Assembly: GCA_014379815.1 (NCBI GenBank)
Contig: JACMLA010000736.1
Span: forward strand, 1 to 15,173
Origin: Bryobacteraceae bacterium
GTDB lineage: Bacteria > Acidobacteriota > Terriglobia > Bryobacterales > Bryobacteraceae
Length of the DNA: 15,173 bases
Direction: 5' to 3'
In this document: piece by piece, positions 7,444 through 14,309 of the stretch
Layout: each line of letters begins with the position of its first letter
How positions within the stretch are numbered: the stretch's first letter is position 1
Translations under genes and position numbers: made by a program
The notes under the pieces: generated by a model
The model's database searches: none
Told to the model about the DNA's origin: nothing
The model's input: the letters and a program-made list of their open reading frames with translations, nothing else

Positions 7444-8292
7444 TTATTCGGCTTTAATTCCGCCGGTCTTGGCAGCCTGAGCGACGCGCTCGGCCTTGAT
7501 TTTCTTAGTGTCCAGAGCCTTGGTGACGTAGTTGTCGGCGATGTCCACTTCTTTCTTGTACTCTTCTGGTGAGTCCAGAAGGTCGGCACGTTCCCGGTGA
7601 AGGAGGTTGAGGTAGGCCATTGCCTCGTCATACTCCGGATCGATAGCAAGGGCTTTCTCGAGGTTCTGAATGCCACCATCGACAGTGGAAAGCCACTCGC
7701 CGCGCATCCGCTCCCGCACTTTCTTGTCCTTGAGAGGACCGGGATCTTCCGGCTTCATGGTCAGTTCCCGACGGGCTTCCATCAACTTGGGATACCACTT
7801 GGCCCATGTGATCACGCCGAGGCTGTAGTACGCCGTTTTGTTGTTGCCATCCGCCTGAGCGAGCTTCTTGTACCATTCTGCTGCTTCGTCCAGTTTTTTG
7901 AACTTCTGCTCCAGAGGCTGGTTTCCCTGCGCTTCGTTGTAGTGGAGCGAAGCGAGTGACTCAATAGCGAGCGTGTTATTCGGCTCTTTCTCAAGAACCC
8001 GCAAAAACTCCTGCTCGGCAGCCTTGGCATTCTGGACGTTCTCCGGAGAATCGGCGCCAGGAATGTACTGACTCATGTAGGCAGTCGCGAGATACAGGCG
8101 CGCAGTACCGAACTCCGGGTCGAGTTCGACGGCTGCTTTGAAATGCTCGACGGCCACATTGTACTTGGCAGACTTAAATGCCTGAACGCCCTTGTTCAGG
8201 TTGTCGCGGGCTTTCAACTTCTCGCACCCAGTCGAGACAATCGCCAGCGCGCCAACCGATGCAACTAACAGAAAGTTGCGGACTGTCATCAT
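7444..8292 (-). CDS. TPR-repeat lipoprotein of an ExbB/ExbD operon
   Basis: A 282-residue envelope lipoprotein. The N-terminus MMTVRNFLLVASVGALAIVS is a lipoprotein signal with lipobox STGC and lipidated Cys23. There is no Asp after that Cys, so by the E. coli rule it would move to the outer membrane. The rest is helical with tetratricopeptide-like repeats at about residues 29-62 (ending in AVELDPEFGTARLYLATAY), 88-120 (LEKEPNNTLAIESLASL), 134-160 and 205-235 (LEKALAIDPEYDEAMAYLNL). TPRs are protein-binding scaffolds. The start ATG overlaps the exbD stop (ATGA) and GGAGG (8300-8304) lies 7 nt before it, so it is coupled to exbD. It is the last gene before the terminator. Its likely job is to link the motor to the cell wall or outer membrane; this is inference. 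Confidence 0.88.
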   Translation of the reverse strand: MMTVRNFLLVASVGALAIVSTGCEKLKARDNLNKGVQAFKSAKYNVAVEHFKAAVELDPEFGTARLYLATAYMSQYIPGADSPENVQNAKAAEQEFLRVLEKEPNNTLAIESLASLHYNEAQGNQPLEQKFKKLDEAAEWYKKLAQADGNNKTAYYSLGVITWAKWYPKLMEARRELTMKPEDPGPLKDKKVRERMRGEWLSTVDGGIQNLEKALAIDPEYDEAMAYLNLLHRERADLLDSPEEYKKEVDIADNYVTKALDTKKIKAERVAQAAKTGGIKAE

Positions 8293-8714
8293 TGCCCGGC
8301 CTCCATCTTTGCCGTCATCAGGCCGATCTTGTCGATACCTGCACCTTTGGCAATGTCGATCGCCTGGGCCACATCACGGAAGTCCAGAGAAGGATCGCCC
8401 TTGACGAAGACCACCCGTTCTGCGCGTGTCTTGAAGATTTCCTGCAGACGATCTCCAGCGCGCGTCGGATCGGTCGGCTCTGTGTTAATCATCCATTTGC
8501 GATCTTTGTCAATAATGATTACGACGGTGCGGTCATCCGACTGGCTTGGCGGCTGGTTCGGCGGTGGCGGCTGCGGAACCAGTGCCTCCAGGCCCTTCGG
8601 TGTGAGCGGCGTAATAACCATGAAGATGATCAGCAGCACCAGCAGTACATCGATCAACGGCGTGACGTTAAGTTCAGACTTAACGCCCTTGGAACCGCCA
8701 ACTCCCATTCCCAT
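8289..8714 (-). CDS. ExbD/TolR-family proton-channel subunit (second copy)
   Basis: A 141-residue inner-membrane protein with the ExbD/TolR layout: a short cytoplasmic N-terminus, one membrane helix (about 17-39) that begins NVTPLIDVLLVLLIIFMVI and holds the conserved proton-carrying Asp22, a proline-rich linker (PQPPPPNQPPSQ, about 48-59), and a periplasmic domain with the family's alternating strands and helices, ending in GIDKIGLMTAK. Outside the helix it differs clearly from the neighbouring ExbD, in both the linker and the tail, so the two are old paralogues. Start ATG at 8714 follows GGGAGC by about 7 nt; an in-frame ATG at 8708 is also possible. It ends in an ATGA overlap with the TPR lipoprotein gene. 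It should pair with ExbB to form the motor. Confidence 0.93.
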   Translation of the reverse strand: MGMGVGGSKGVKSELNVTPLIDVLLVLLIIFMVITPLTPKGLEALVPQPPPPNQPPSQSDDRTVVIIIDKDRKWMINTEPTDPTRAGDRLQEIFKTRAERVVFVKGDPSLDFRDVAQAIDIAKGAGIDKIGLMTAKMEAGQ

Positions 8715-8767
8715 AAAATTGCTCCCTGATTAAAACGTTGGATCGCCGACCGCGTGCAAAGCGGCCC

Positions 8768-9232
8768 TTACAGTCCCGCTGCAGGTGCGGCCGCAGTCGG
8801 AGCTTTTTCTACATCTTTCTGATTTTCTTCAGTCAACAACCCAATGTTGTCGACGCCTGCGGAGCGAAGGTTATCGACCACATCCACCACACGCTCGTAA
8901 CGCGCCCGGGCATCAGCCCGGACATACACGGTCTTGTTGAGCTTACTGGTGAGCAGGTCTTTCACTTTGCCTGGAAGGACATCGGGCGGCATCTGATCGG
9001 TACCGAGATAAGTTTTTCCGTCTCTTGCCACAGCGACGAGGACCGCATCTTCCTTATCGGCGTCCTGCATCGGGCTCGGATTGTTGGCCTTCGCCATATC
9101 CACCGAGATACCTTTGGAGAGCATCGGCGTGATCACGATAAAGATGATCAGTAGCACGAGCATCACGTCCACCATCGGCGTTACGTTTATGTCGGCTACC
9201 GGATCCGGAGCTGTGCCTTTTTTGCCTGCCAT
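8768..9232 (-). CDS. ExbD/TolR-family proton-channel subunit (first copy)
   Basis: A 154-residue inner-membrane protein. The helix at about 16-38 (NVTPMVDVMLVLLIIFIVIT) carries Asp22, equivalent to the essential Asp of E. coli ExbD. A periplasmic domain follows (VLVAVARDGKTYLG, then KTVYVRADARARYERVVDVV and GVDNIGLLTEE), then an alanine-rich tail (about 143-154). AGGAGAAC lies about 7 nt before the ATG. The gene comes after exbB across a 127-nt gap containing a strong hairpin and before the second exbD by 53 nt. Two different ExbD subunits next to one ExbB recall systems such as Myxococcus AglRQS as well as acidobacterial TonB operons. Confidence 0.93.
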   Translation of the reverse strand: MAGKKGTAPDPVADINVTPMVDVMLVLLIIFIVITPMLSKGISVDMAKANNPSPMQDADKEDAVLVAVARDGKTYLGTDQMPPDVLPGKVKDLLTSKLNKTVYVRADARARYERVVDVVDNLRSAGVDNIGLLTEENQKDVEKAPTAAAPAAGL

Positions 9233-9297
9233 TTAAGTTCTCCTGCCTGCTATCTGTCGTGCTTACTTGTCTGCTGAAACCACGGCGCGTAAGTGGG

Positions 9298-9323
9298 TGC
9301 GGCGGAGTAGCTGATCCGCCGCA
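9298..9323 (-). other. Stem-loop between exbB and exbD
   Basis: TGCGGCGGA (9298-9306) and TCCGCCGCA (9315-9323) form a perfect 9-bp GC-rich stem with an 8-nt loop, 37 nt after the exbB stop. No T-run follows on either strand, so it is a poor terminator. It may instead stabilise the 3' end of exbB mRNA or mark a processing site, and so help set different amounts of ExbB and ExbD. The rest of this 127-nt gap holds only the exbD ribosome binding site. Confidence 0.55.
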
Positions 9324-9359
9324 TCGAACTCAACTCGCTACGGTCCTGTCAGGAAGATA

Positions 9360-10094
9360 CTATTTACGAACACCAGCGCGCTGCGAACGCTTGATGAAGT
9401 AGTCAATCAGTTCGGAGCTGGAATTTCCCATCTCGACGTCCATGGATTCCAGACGCGAACTGAAAAGGTTGTACATCCACACCGCAGGAACGGCCACGAA
9501 CAGACCGACGGCGGTGGTGACCAGTGCCTCGGAGATACCGGCTGCCACTGCGCCAAGGCCTGCCGACTTTTCCGTCGCGATGCCTTTGAACGCGTTGATG
9601 ATTCCGACCACCGTCCCGAACAAGCCAACGAAGGGCGCGGTGGATCCAATGGTCGCGAGGCTCGAAACGCCGCGCTTCAGCTCGGCGTGCACGATTGCTT
9701 CGGAACGGTCCAGAGCGCGCTTGGAAGCTTCGATCTCTTCACCTGGGATCTCGTTGCTGTCCTGGTGTGCGCGGAACTCCTGTAGCCCTGCTACGACTAC
9801 CTTGGCCAGATGGCTCTTCTTGTAGCGGTCGGCGATCTTAATGGCTTCGTCAAGCTTTCCTTCGCGTAGCGCACCGGCGACCGCGGGCGCAAATGCCCGG
9901 GACTGTTTACGCGCCGCGTTAAAGGCGAGAAGACGATCGATCATGACGCCGATGGACCATGCGGACATGATAAACATGACAATCACGACGGCCTTACCGA
10001 GCCAGGTCATTTGATTCCACATCGACAACGGGTCAAAGCCAACGGCCCCTTCCTGAAGCAGCATCAAAGCCCAAATCTGAATGGTTGCAAGCAT
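9360..10094 (-). CDS. exbB: MotA/TolQ/ExbB-family proton-channel protein
   Basis: A 244-residue inner-membrane protein forming the ring that, with ExbD, converts proton flow into mechanical work. Three helices are visible: about 33-53, 145-168 and 187-211, with the large cytoplasmic region between the first two as usual in the family. The signature SLATIGSTAPFVGLFGTVVG (145-164) and GISEALVTTAVGLFVAVPAV (186-205) are present; E189 corresponds to the conserved Glu of E. coli ExbB helix 3. AGGAGAAC lies about 6 nt before the ATG. It follows tonB by 77 nt and precedes two exbD genes, so ExbB fits better than MotA or TolQ, although no TolA/TolB/Pal genes are in view to exclude a Tol-like role. 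Confidence 0.93.
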   Translation of the reverse strand: MLATIQIWALMLLQEGAVGFDPLSMWNQMTWLGKAVVIVMFIMSAWSIGVMIDRLLAFNAARKQSRAFAPAVAGALREGKLDEAIKIADRYKKSHLAKVVVAGLQEFRAHQDSNEIPGEEIEASKRALDRSEAIVHAELKRGVSSLATIGSTAPFVGLFGTVVGIINAFKGIATEKSAGLGAVAAGISEALVTTAVGLFVAVPAVWMYNLFSSRLESMDVEMGNSSSELIDYFIKRSQRAGVRK

Positions 10095-10178
10095 GTTTTA
10101 GTTCTCCTGCGAGTTGAGTAATTTCCCTGTATTTTCTGACTAACTTGTGACTAATTTCGCCCTTACTGCTTTTACTGC
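10095..10178. repeat. Short tandem repeats in the tonB-exbB gap
   Basis: TGACTAA occurs at 10137-10143 and 10148-10154, an 11-bp period (one helical turn). TTACTGC occurs at 10163-10169 and 10172-10178, a 9-bp period overlapping the tonB stop. The gap is AT-rich compared with its surroundings. Paired sites on one face of the helix suggest regulator binding, but I found no good -35/-10 pair, so function is open. Confidence 0.4.
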
Positions 10179-10930
10179 GACAACGTGAAGTTCACATCGA
10201 TCTGGGTGACGACTTCAACAGGTTCGGTGTTTAACAGCGTTGGCTGGTACCGCCACTGGCGCACTGCTTCGGTTGCTGACGGAACCAGCAGAGGATGTCC
10301 GCTGACCAGCGTCAAGTTCTGAATTGTTCCGTCCTTACCGATTACTGCGTTAAAGCGCACGACGCCCTGAATGCGCGCCTGACGTGCCAGCGGCGGATAC
10401 TGTGGCTTCGGCTGGTTCAGCAGCTTGGCAGCTTGTACGTTTCCACCAACACGAATCTGCTTGGGCGTTACCGGCTTGGGAGCCTCCTTGGGAGGCGGAG
10501 GAGGTGGCGCTGCACTCGGAATAGATCCGATGATGCCTCCAATCACACCACCGGGGGTTCCACCCGGTATTCCTCCAGGGACGCCACCAACCACACCGGC
10601 TACCGCGGCCGGGGGAATATCCTCTTCCTTGATCATGGCGATATCTTTGGGAATCTGCTTAGGTGCCATCAGACGACCCGCATCGAACTGGCGGACGATC
10701 TTTGGTTGCACCTTCACCTGGACAACCGCTGCCGGTGGAGGAGGCGGCGGTGGAGGTGGAGGAGGCGCCACAAGGAAGCTGTTCAACTGAGCCTTGGGAA
10801 GCGACTCCGTATAGATCAGCGGAATCAGTACCGCCACGATAACCAGAGAGACCTGAATCAGGAAGGATACGAAAACCGACGACGCCTTCCTGGTCGAGTT
10901 CTCTCCCTCTACAAAAGACTGTTCGAACAT
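10172..10930 (-). CDS. tonB: TonB-family energy-transducing protein
   Basis: A 252-residue protein that spans the periplasm and passes energy from the ExbB/ExbD motor to outer-membrane receptors. A cytoplasmic N-terminus (MFEQSFVEGENSTRK) precedes a membrane helix (about 19-40), a run of 11 prolines (56-66), a flexible region with repeated GGxP units (about 112-140) and a second proline run (142-147). The C-terminal TonB domain is at about 172-252 (KPQYPPLARQARIQGVVRF, then AVRQWRYQPTLLNTEPVEVV). I chose ATG 10930 because acidobacterial TonB proteins usually begin MFE and the ATG at 10957 would add an unconserved basic leader; AGGGTGG lies 6 nt before 10930. It follows secF by 52 nt and precedes exbB. 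No TonB-dependent receptor is in the window. Confidence 0.93.
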   Translation of the reverse strand: MFEQSFVEGENSTRKASSVFVSFLIQVSLVIVAVLIPLIYTESLPKAQLNSFLVAPPPPPPPPPPPAAVVQVKVQPKIVRQFDAGRLMAPKQIPKDIAMIKEEDIPPAAVAGVVGGVPGGIPGGTPGGVIGGIIGSIPSAAPPPPPPKEAPKPVTPKQIRVGGNVQAAKLLNQPKPQYPPLARQARIQGVVRFNAVIGKDGTIQNLTLVSGHPLLVPSATEAVRQWRYQPTLLNTEPVEVVTQIDVNFTLSQ

Positions 10931-10982
10931 GGGAGACCACCCTTTCCACCGGGACATCCACAGGCCCCGGCAAGATTTTAAG

Positions 10983-12197
10983 TTACTTTACCGCTTTCGC
11001 CGGCGCTCGCCGGGCACCGCCCGTACCAGCGGCTGTTGCCGCCGCCTGCTTGCGTTTCTCGATGAAGTTTCGCCAGAACACGAGAATCGGACTGGCGATG
11101 AAGATCGACGAGTACGTTCCAACAATGATGCCAATTACCAGAGCAAATGCAAATCCATTTAGTACTGTGCCGCCAAACACCCACAGCGACAAGGCTGTCA
11201 GAAACGTCAGACCGGAAGTCAGGACCGTGCGGCTGAGGGTCTGATTGATACTCAGATTTACCAGCTCTTCAAAGCCCATCCGTTTGTTCAGCTTCAAGTT
11301 CTCGCGTATCCTGTCAAAGACCACGATGGTATCGTTCATCGAATAACCAATCAGCGTCAGCAGAGCCGCTATCACCGTCAACGAGATCTCTTTGTTGAAC
11401 AGGGAGAACAATCCAACGGTGATGATCGTGTCATGGAACACTGCAATCACGGCAGCCAGTCCATAAATCCACTCGAAGCGAAAACCAATATACACGAGCA
11501 TGCCCAGCAGTGCCCACAAGACTACATAAAAAGCCTGCTTTTGTAGCTCGCGCCCCATCTTGGGTCCAACCACCTCGACATTTCGTATCGAGTACGGGGC
11601 GAGGGTCGCTTCCTGCTTCAGTACCTGGATTACCTGAGACGTCACGCCCGGTGTGCCTTGCAACTCATCGAAAGTCCGGATGATACCCGAGCGCGGTGGA
11701 GTGTTGCGAAATTGATAGATCGAGGCTACCAGCTCCGCCGTCTGCTCACTGGTGAGGCTGACACCCGCCGCGGCGAGAGGGCCCCGAAGCCGGTCGACAA
11801 CTGCCAGCTGGCCGGAGTTGTTCACATCGATCTTGCCAGGCTCTTTCTGAACGTACGTGGCGGTCAGCGTCTCCACGATAAGCTCGCGAGCCCGGACCAG
11901 TTCGCGCTCTTCCCGCATCTCCGTCCCGATGATAATCTCATTCGTGCCGGTGATTTCCTGAATCTCCGGACTCCCGCCCGGGAGCTTGCTTCCCAGCGCA
12001 GCCCGAAGTTTCTCCACGTCCGGCCTGTCGGCAAACTTGACGTACACCAAAGCACCGCCTTTCAGATCGATGCCGTATCGCGGACCGCCCCGTGCAAGGA
12101 GGCTCACAAGACCTGCGGCCGTGAGAAGCAGCGAGGCAATGATGAAAGGCCACTTCCTGCCGAGGAAGTCAAAGTTCGTACCTCTAAATAACTCCAT
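10983..12197 (-). CDS. secF: Protein translocase subunit SecF
   Basis: Inner-membrane partner of SecD, using the proton motive force to drive late steps of Sec export. Six helices are seen at about 17-35, 222-240, 245-268, 273-295, 325-343 and 347-375. YGIDLKGGALVYVKF (41-55) begins the first periplasmic domain; VGPKMGREL (210-218), LTLIGYSMNDTIVVFDRIRE (280-299) and RTVLTSGLTFLTALSLWVFGG (323-343) are the conserved SecF motifs. At 404 residues it is about 80 longer than E. coli SecF; the extra length falls in the periplasmic domain between helices 1 and 2 (about 100-185). The tail (383-404) is basic and alanine-rich. AGGAAG lies about 13 nt before the ATG. The gene follows secD by 129 nt and precedes tonB by 52 nt. 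Confidence 0.97.
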   Translation of the reverse strand: MELFRGTNFDFLGRKWPFIIASLLLTAAGLVSLLARGGPRYGIDLKGGALVYVKFADRPDVEKLRAALGSKLPGGSPEIQEITGTNEIIIGTEMREERELVRARELIVETLTATYVQKEPGKIDVNNSGQLAVVDRLRGPLAAAGVSLTSEQTAELVASIYQFRNTPPRSGIIRTFDELQGTPGVTSQVIQVLKQEATLAPYSIRNVEVVGPKMGRELQKQAFYVVLWALLGMLVYIGFRFEWIYGLAAVIAVFHDTIITVGLFSLFNKEISLTVIAALLTLIGYSMNDTIVVFDRIRENLKLNKRMGFEELVNLSINQTLSRTVLTSGLTFLTALSLWVFGGTVLNGFAFALVIGIIVGTYSSIFIASPILVFWRNFIEKRKQAAATAAGTGGARRAPAKAVK

Positions 12198-12278
12198 TAC
12201 GCTTACAGTCTTCCTACCGGCTCTATTTCCCTAGACACCGGACACATTTAATGAGTTCCCTGCTGACGTTACCGAAAT

Positions 12279-12294
12279 GTCACAAATTCGTGAC
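12279..12294. promoter_or_regulatory. Near-palindrome in the secD-secF gap
   Basis: GTCACAAATTCGTGAC is a 16-bp near-perfect palindrome (GTCAC/GTGAC arms, AATT core, one mismatched pair), 82 nt upstream of the secF ATG. The 129-nt gap is long for a secD-secF pair. The site could bind a dimeric regulator controlling secF and the tonB-exb genes from here. I saw no convincing promoter boxes beside it, so this is a guess from symmetry. A 6-bp hairpin (GCTCAG/CTGAGC, 12325-12339) also sits on the secD stop. Confidence 0.4.
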
Positions 12295-12326
12295 CGCTCG
12301 GGATAAATTAGCCCTCAACGAGCCGC

Positions 12327-13940
12327 TCAGATGCTGAGCCGAGGCTGACGGCTCCCCGACAACTCCCAGTCGAATATGAACTTAGACACGAATACCGCAG
12401 TGAATACATTGGCCAGTAAACCAATTACCAGGGTCACGGCGAAGCCCTTGACCGCACCTGTTCCAAAAAGAAACAGGAACAGACACGATACGACCGTTGT
12501 GACGTGCGTGTCCACTATCGTTACGAACGCCTTGCTAAATCCCGCATCCACCGCTGCAAATACCGCTTTACCCGCCCGCAGCTCTTCTCGGATACGCTCA
12601 AAGATCAGCACATTGGAATCGACGGCCATTCCGATCGTAAGAATCACACCAGCAATTCCGGGCAGCGTCAGAACTGCGCCAAACCAAGCCAGTGCGGCGA
12701 TAAGAATCAACGCATTCAGGACCAGGGCAAGAGTGGCGTTAATTCCGCTTCTCTTGTAATAAATCAGCATCACCGCAACCACCGCGGAGATACCCACCAG
12801 GCCGGCAATCAGACCGTCACGAATGGAATCGGCACCGAGCGAAGGCCCCACGGTGCTCTCCTGAAGGTACACAAGGCTGGCGGGAAGCGACCCGGCGCGC
12901 AATACCAGCGCGGTATCGGAAGCATCCTGCTGTCCACCCATATTTTCGATGACTCCAGTGTCACCGATCCGCGCATTGATCGTGGGCGCAAGACGCCACT
13001 GGTTGTCGAGAACGATCGCCAGACGGTTGCCAATGTTTGCTTCAGTAAATCGCTCAAAACGTTTTGCCGCGTCCTGAGTCAGAACGAATTGCACTTCCCA
13101 GCTTCCGGTCTGGCTCTCCATTGGCTTGGCGTCCCGCAGATCTGTTCCGCGAATCGCGGGCGTCCTGGTGGTCAGCAGCCACCCGTTGTTACGCTCCCCG
13201 CGGTCAGCGCCTTTAATCAGCTTGGTATTGAATGGAAGAACCCCGCCGTGTTTGGCGCGCGCTTCCTCCTCGGTGGAAAACGGGCCGTCTTTCACTTCAT
13301 ACAGTTCAAGTACAGCGGCGGTTTGCAGAATCTGTTTAATGCGAGCCGGATCGTCCACACCGGGCAACTGGACCAGGATCTCGCCCTCTGCGTCCTGCCG
13401 CCCTCGGGGTTGTACCGCCGATTCGGAGAGGCCCAAGCCGTTGATACGAGTCTCGATCGTGTTGATCGCTCTCTGCACCGTGTTGCGACGCAACTCCAGC
13501 GCATCGGTGGGTTTTAGCCCAAGGCTGTACTCGTTACCAGCGCTGCTGCTGAGGGTCCAGTTGGGGAACCGGTCGGTAGCAATGGAACGAAACTGACCGG
13601 CCTTTTCCGGAGGCACACCCTTGACCAGGATTTTTACCTGATCCGCAGTTTCGATCGTCGTTGGCTCAGTGTTCTCCAGTGTCGTGTACTGGATACTTGC
13701 CTTGCTCAGCTCTTCTTTCAAACGCTCGACAACCTGCTGCGCCTCTGCGATGAATGCATCCTGTACCTGCACCTGGAGAACAAGGTGACTCCCGCCCTTG
13801 AGGTCCAGACCCAGACGGATGTTGCGGTTCCAGTTGTCGCGCAACTCTTCCATCGACTTGGGAATCCCGATGATTCCGTAGATGCAAACCAAGATAACTG
13901 CCACAATGGCGGCAGCTTTAACTCGCAAACTCTGCGTCAT
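12327..13940 (-). CDS. secD: Protein translocase subunit SecD
   Basis: Large inner-membrane subunit of the SecDF complex, which acts after SecA and uses proton flow to complete export. The 537 residues are a normal length. Helix 1 is at about 8-26; IRLGLDLKGGSHLVLQV (41-57) is the D1 motif; RINGLGLSESAVQPRG (165-180) lies in the first periplasmic domain; GSLPASLVYLQESTVGPSLG (350-369) precedes the membrane bundle; TLPGIAGVILTIGMAVDSNV (425-444), with D441, is the D5 motif lining the proton path, followed by LIFERIREEL. Five helices fill residues 375-530. It follows yajC by 18 nt. The ribosome binding site is weak (AAGAAAG about 15 nt upstream). Order and strand match the tgt-yajC-secD-secF cluster of many bacteria. 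Confidence 0.98.
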   Translation of the reverse strand: MTQSLRVKAAAIVAVILVCIYGIIGIPKSMEELRDNWNRNIRLGLDLKGGSHLVLQVQVQDAFIAEAQQVVERLKEELSKASIQYTTLENTEPTTIETADQVKILVKGVPPEKAGQFRSIATDRFPNWTLSSSAGNEYSLGLKPTDALELRRNTVQRAINTIETRINGLGLSESAVQPRGRQDAEGEILVQLPGVDDPARIKQILQTAAVLELYEVKDGPFSTEEEARAKHGGVLPFNTKLIKGADRGERNNGWLLTTRTPAIRGTDLRDAKPMESQTGSWEVQFVLTQDAAKRFERFTEANIGNRLAIVLDNQWRLAPTINARIGDTGVIENMGGQQDASDTALVLRAGSLPASLVYLQESTVGPSLGADSIRDGLIAGLVGISAVVAVMLIYYKRSGINATLALVLNALILIAALAWFGAVLTLPGIAGVILTIGMAVDSNVLIFERIREELRAGKAVFAAVDAGFSKAFVTIVDTHVTTVVSCLFLFLFGTGAVKGFAVTLVIGLLANVFTAVFVSKFIFDWELSGSRQPRLSI

Positions 13941-13958
13941 GCTTATATTTTGACTTTC

Positions 13959-14273
13959 TTAGCTTTTCCCGGAGATTACGCCGGCAACGGCGCTGCGGGC
14001 GACCTGAATCTTGACGTTGTCTGGCTTAATTCTCAGAACCAGCGTATCATCATCCACCGTTACAATTGTGCCGATTATGCCCCCGGTTGTCTGGACGACA
14101 TCCCCGCCTTGCAGGGCTGCAACCATCTCTTTCTGAGCTTTCTTTTGCTTCTGCATTGGCAGAAACAGCAGGAAGTAGAAGATGCCGAAAATCAGAATCA
14201 TCGGCAACACACTGATCAGCGTGTTGGTCTGGCCTGGCGTTCCTAACTGCAACAGAAATGATACAGCGGTCAC
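13959..14273 (-). CDS. yajC: Preprotein translocase accessory subunit YajC
   Basis: A 104-residue single-span inner-membrane protein that associates with SecDF and SecYEG. The helix at about 20-41 includes LPMILIFGIFYFLLFLPMQK; the basic stretch QKQKKAQKEMV follows, then the conserved cytoplasmic region LQGGDVVQTTGGIIGTIV (54-71) and a small beta domain (DDTLVLRIKPDNVKIQVARSAV). Length and motif order are typical. The start is GTG at 14273; AAGGGA lies about 12 nt upstream and no nearer in-frame ATG gives the full helix. It lies 36 nt after tgt and 18 nt before secD. Confidence 0.97.
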   Translation of the reverse strand: MTAVSFLLQLGTPGQTNTLISVLPMILIFGIFYFLLFLPMQKQKKAQKEMVAALQGGDVVQTTGGIIGTIVTVDDDTLVLRIKPDNVKIQVARSAVAGVISGKS

Positions 14274-14309
14274 GATGAAAGTGGTCCCTTAACCTCGCAG
14301 TGGCTTGCT

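Noticed and set aside
8289..9232. Two exbD genes as an assembly duplication
   Set aside because: The two proteins share only the family's helix and general fold; linkers, tails and DNA differ throughout, so they are true paralogues.
10295..10981. 228-codon open frame on the plus strand opposite tonB
   Set aside because: It arises from the complement of the proline and glycine repeat codons of tonB, giving Arg/Trp-rich junk.
12504..13517. 337-codon open frame on the plus strand
   Set aside because: It is wholly antisense to secD, whose motifs are complete; the translation is low in hydrophobic structure and resembles no family. Long antisense frames are common at this GC content.
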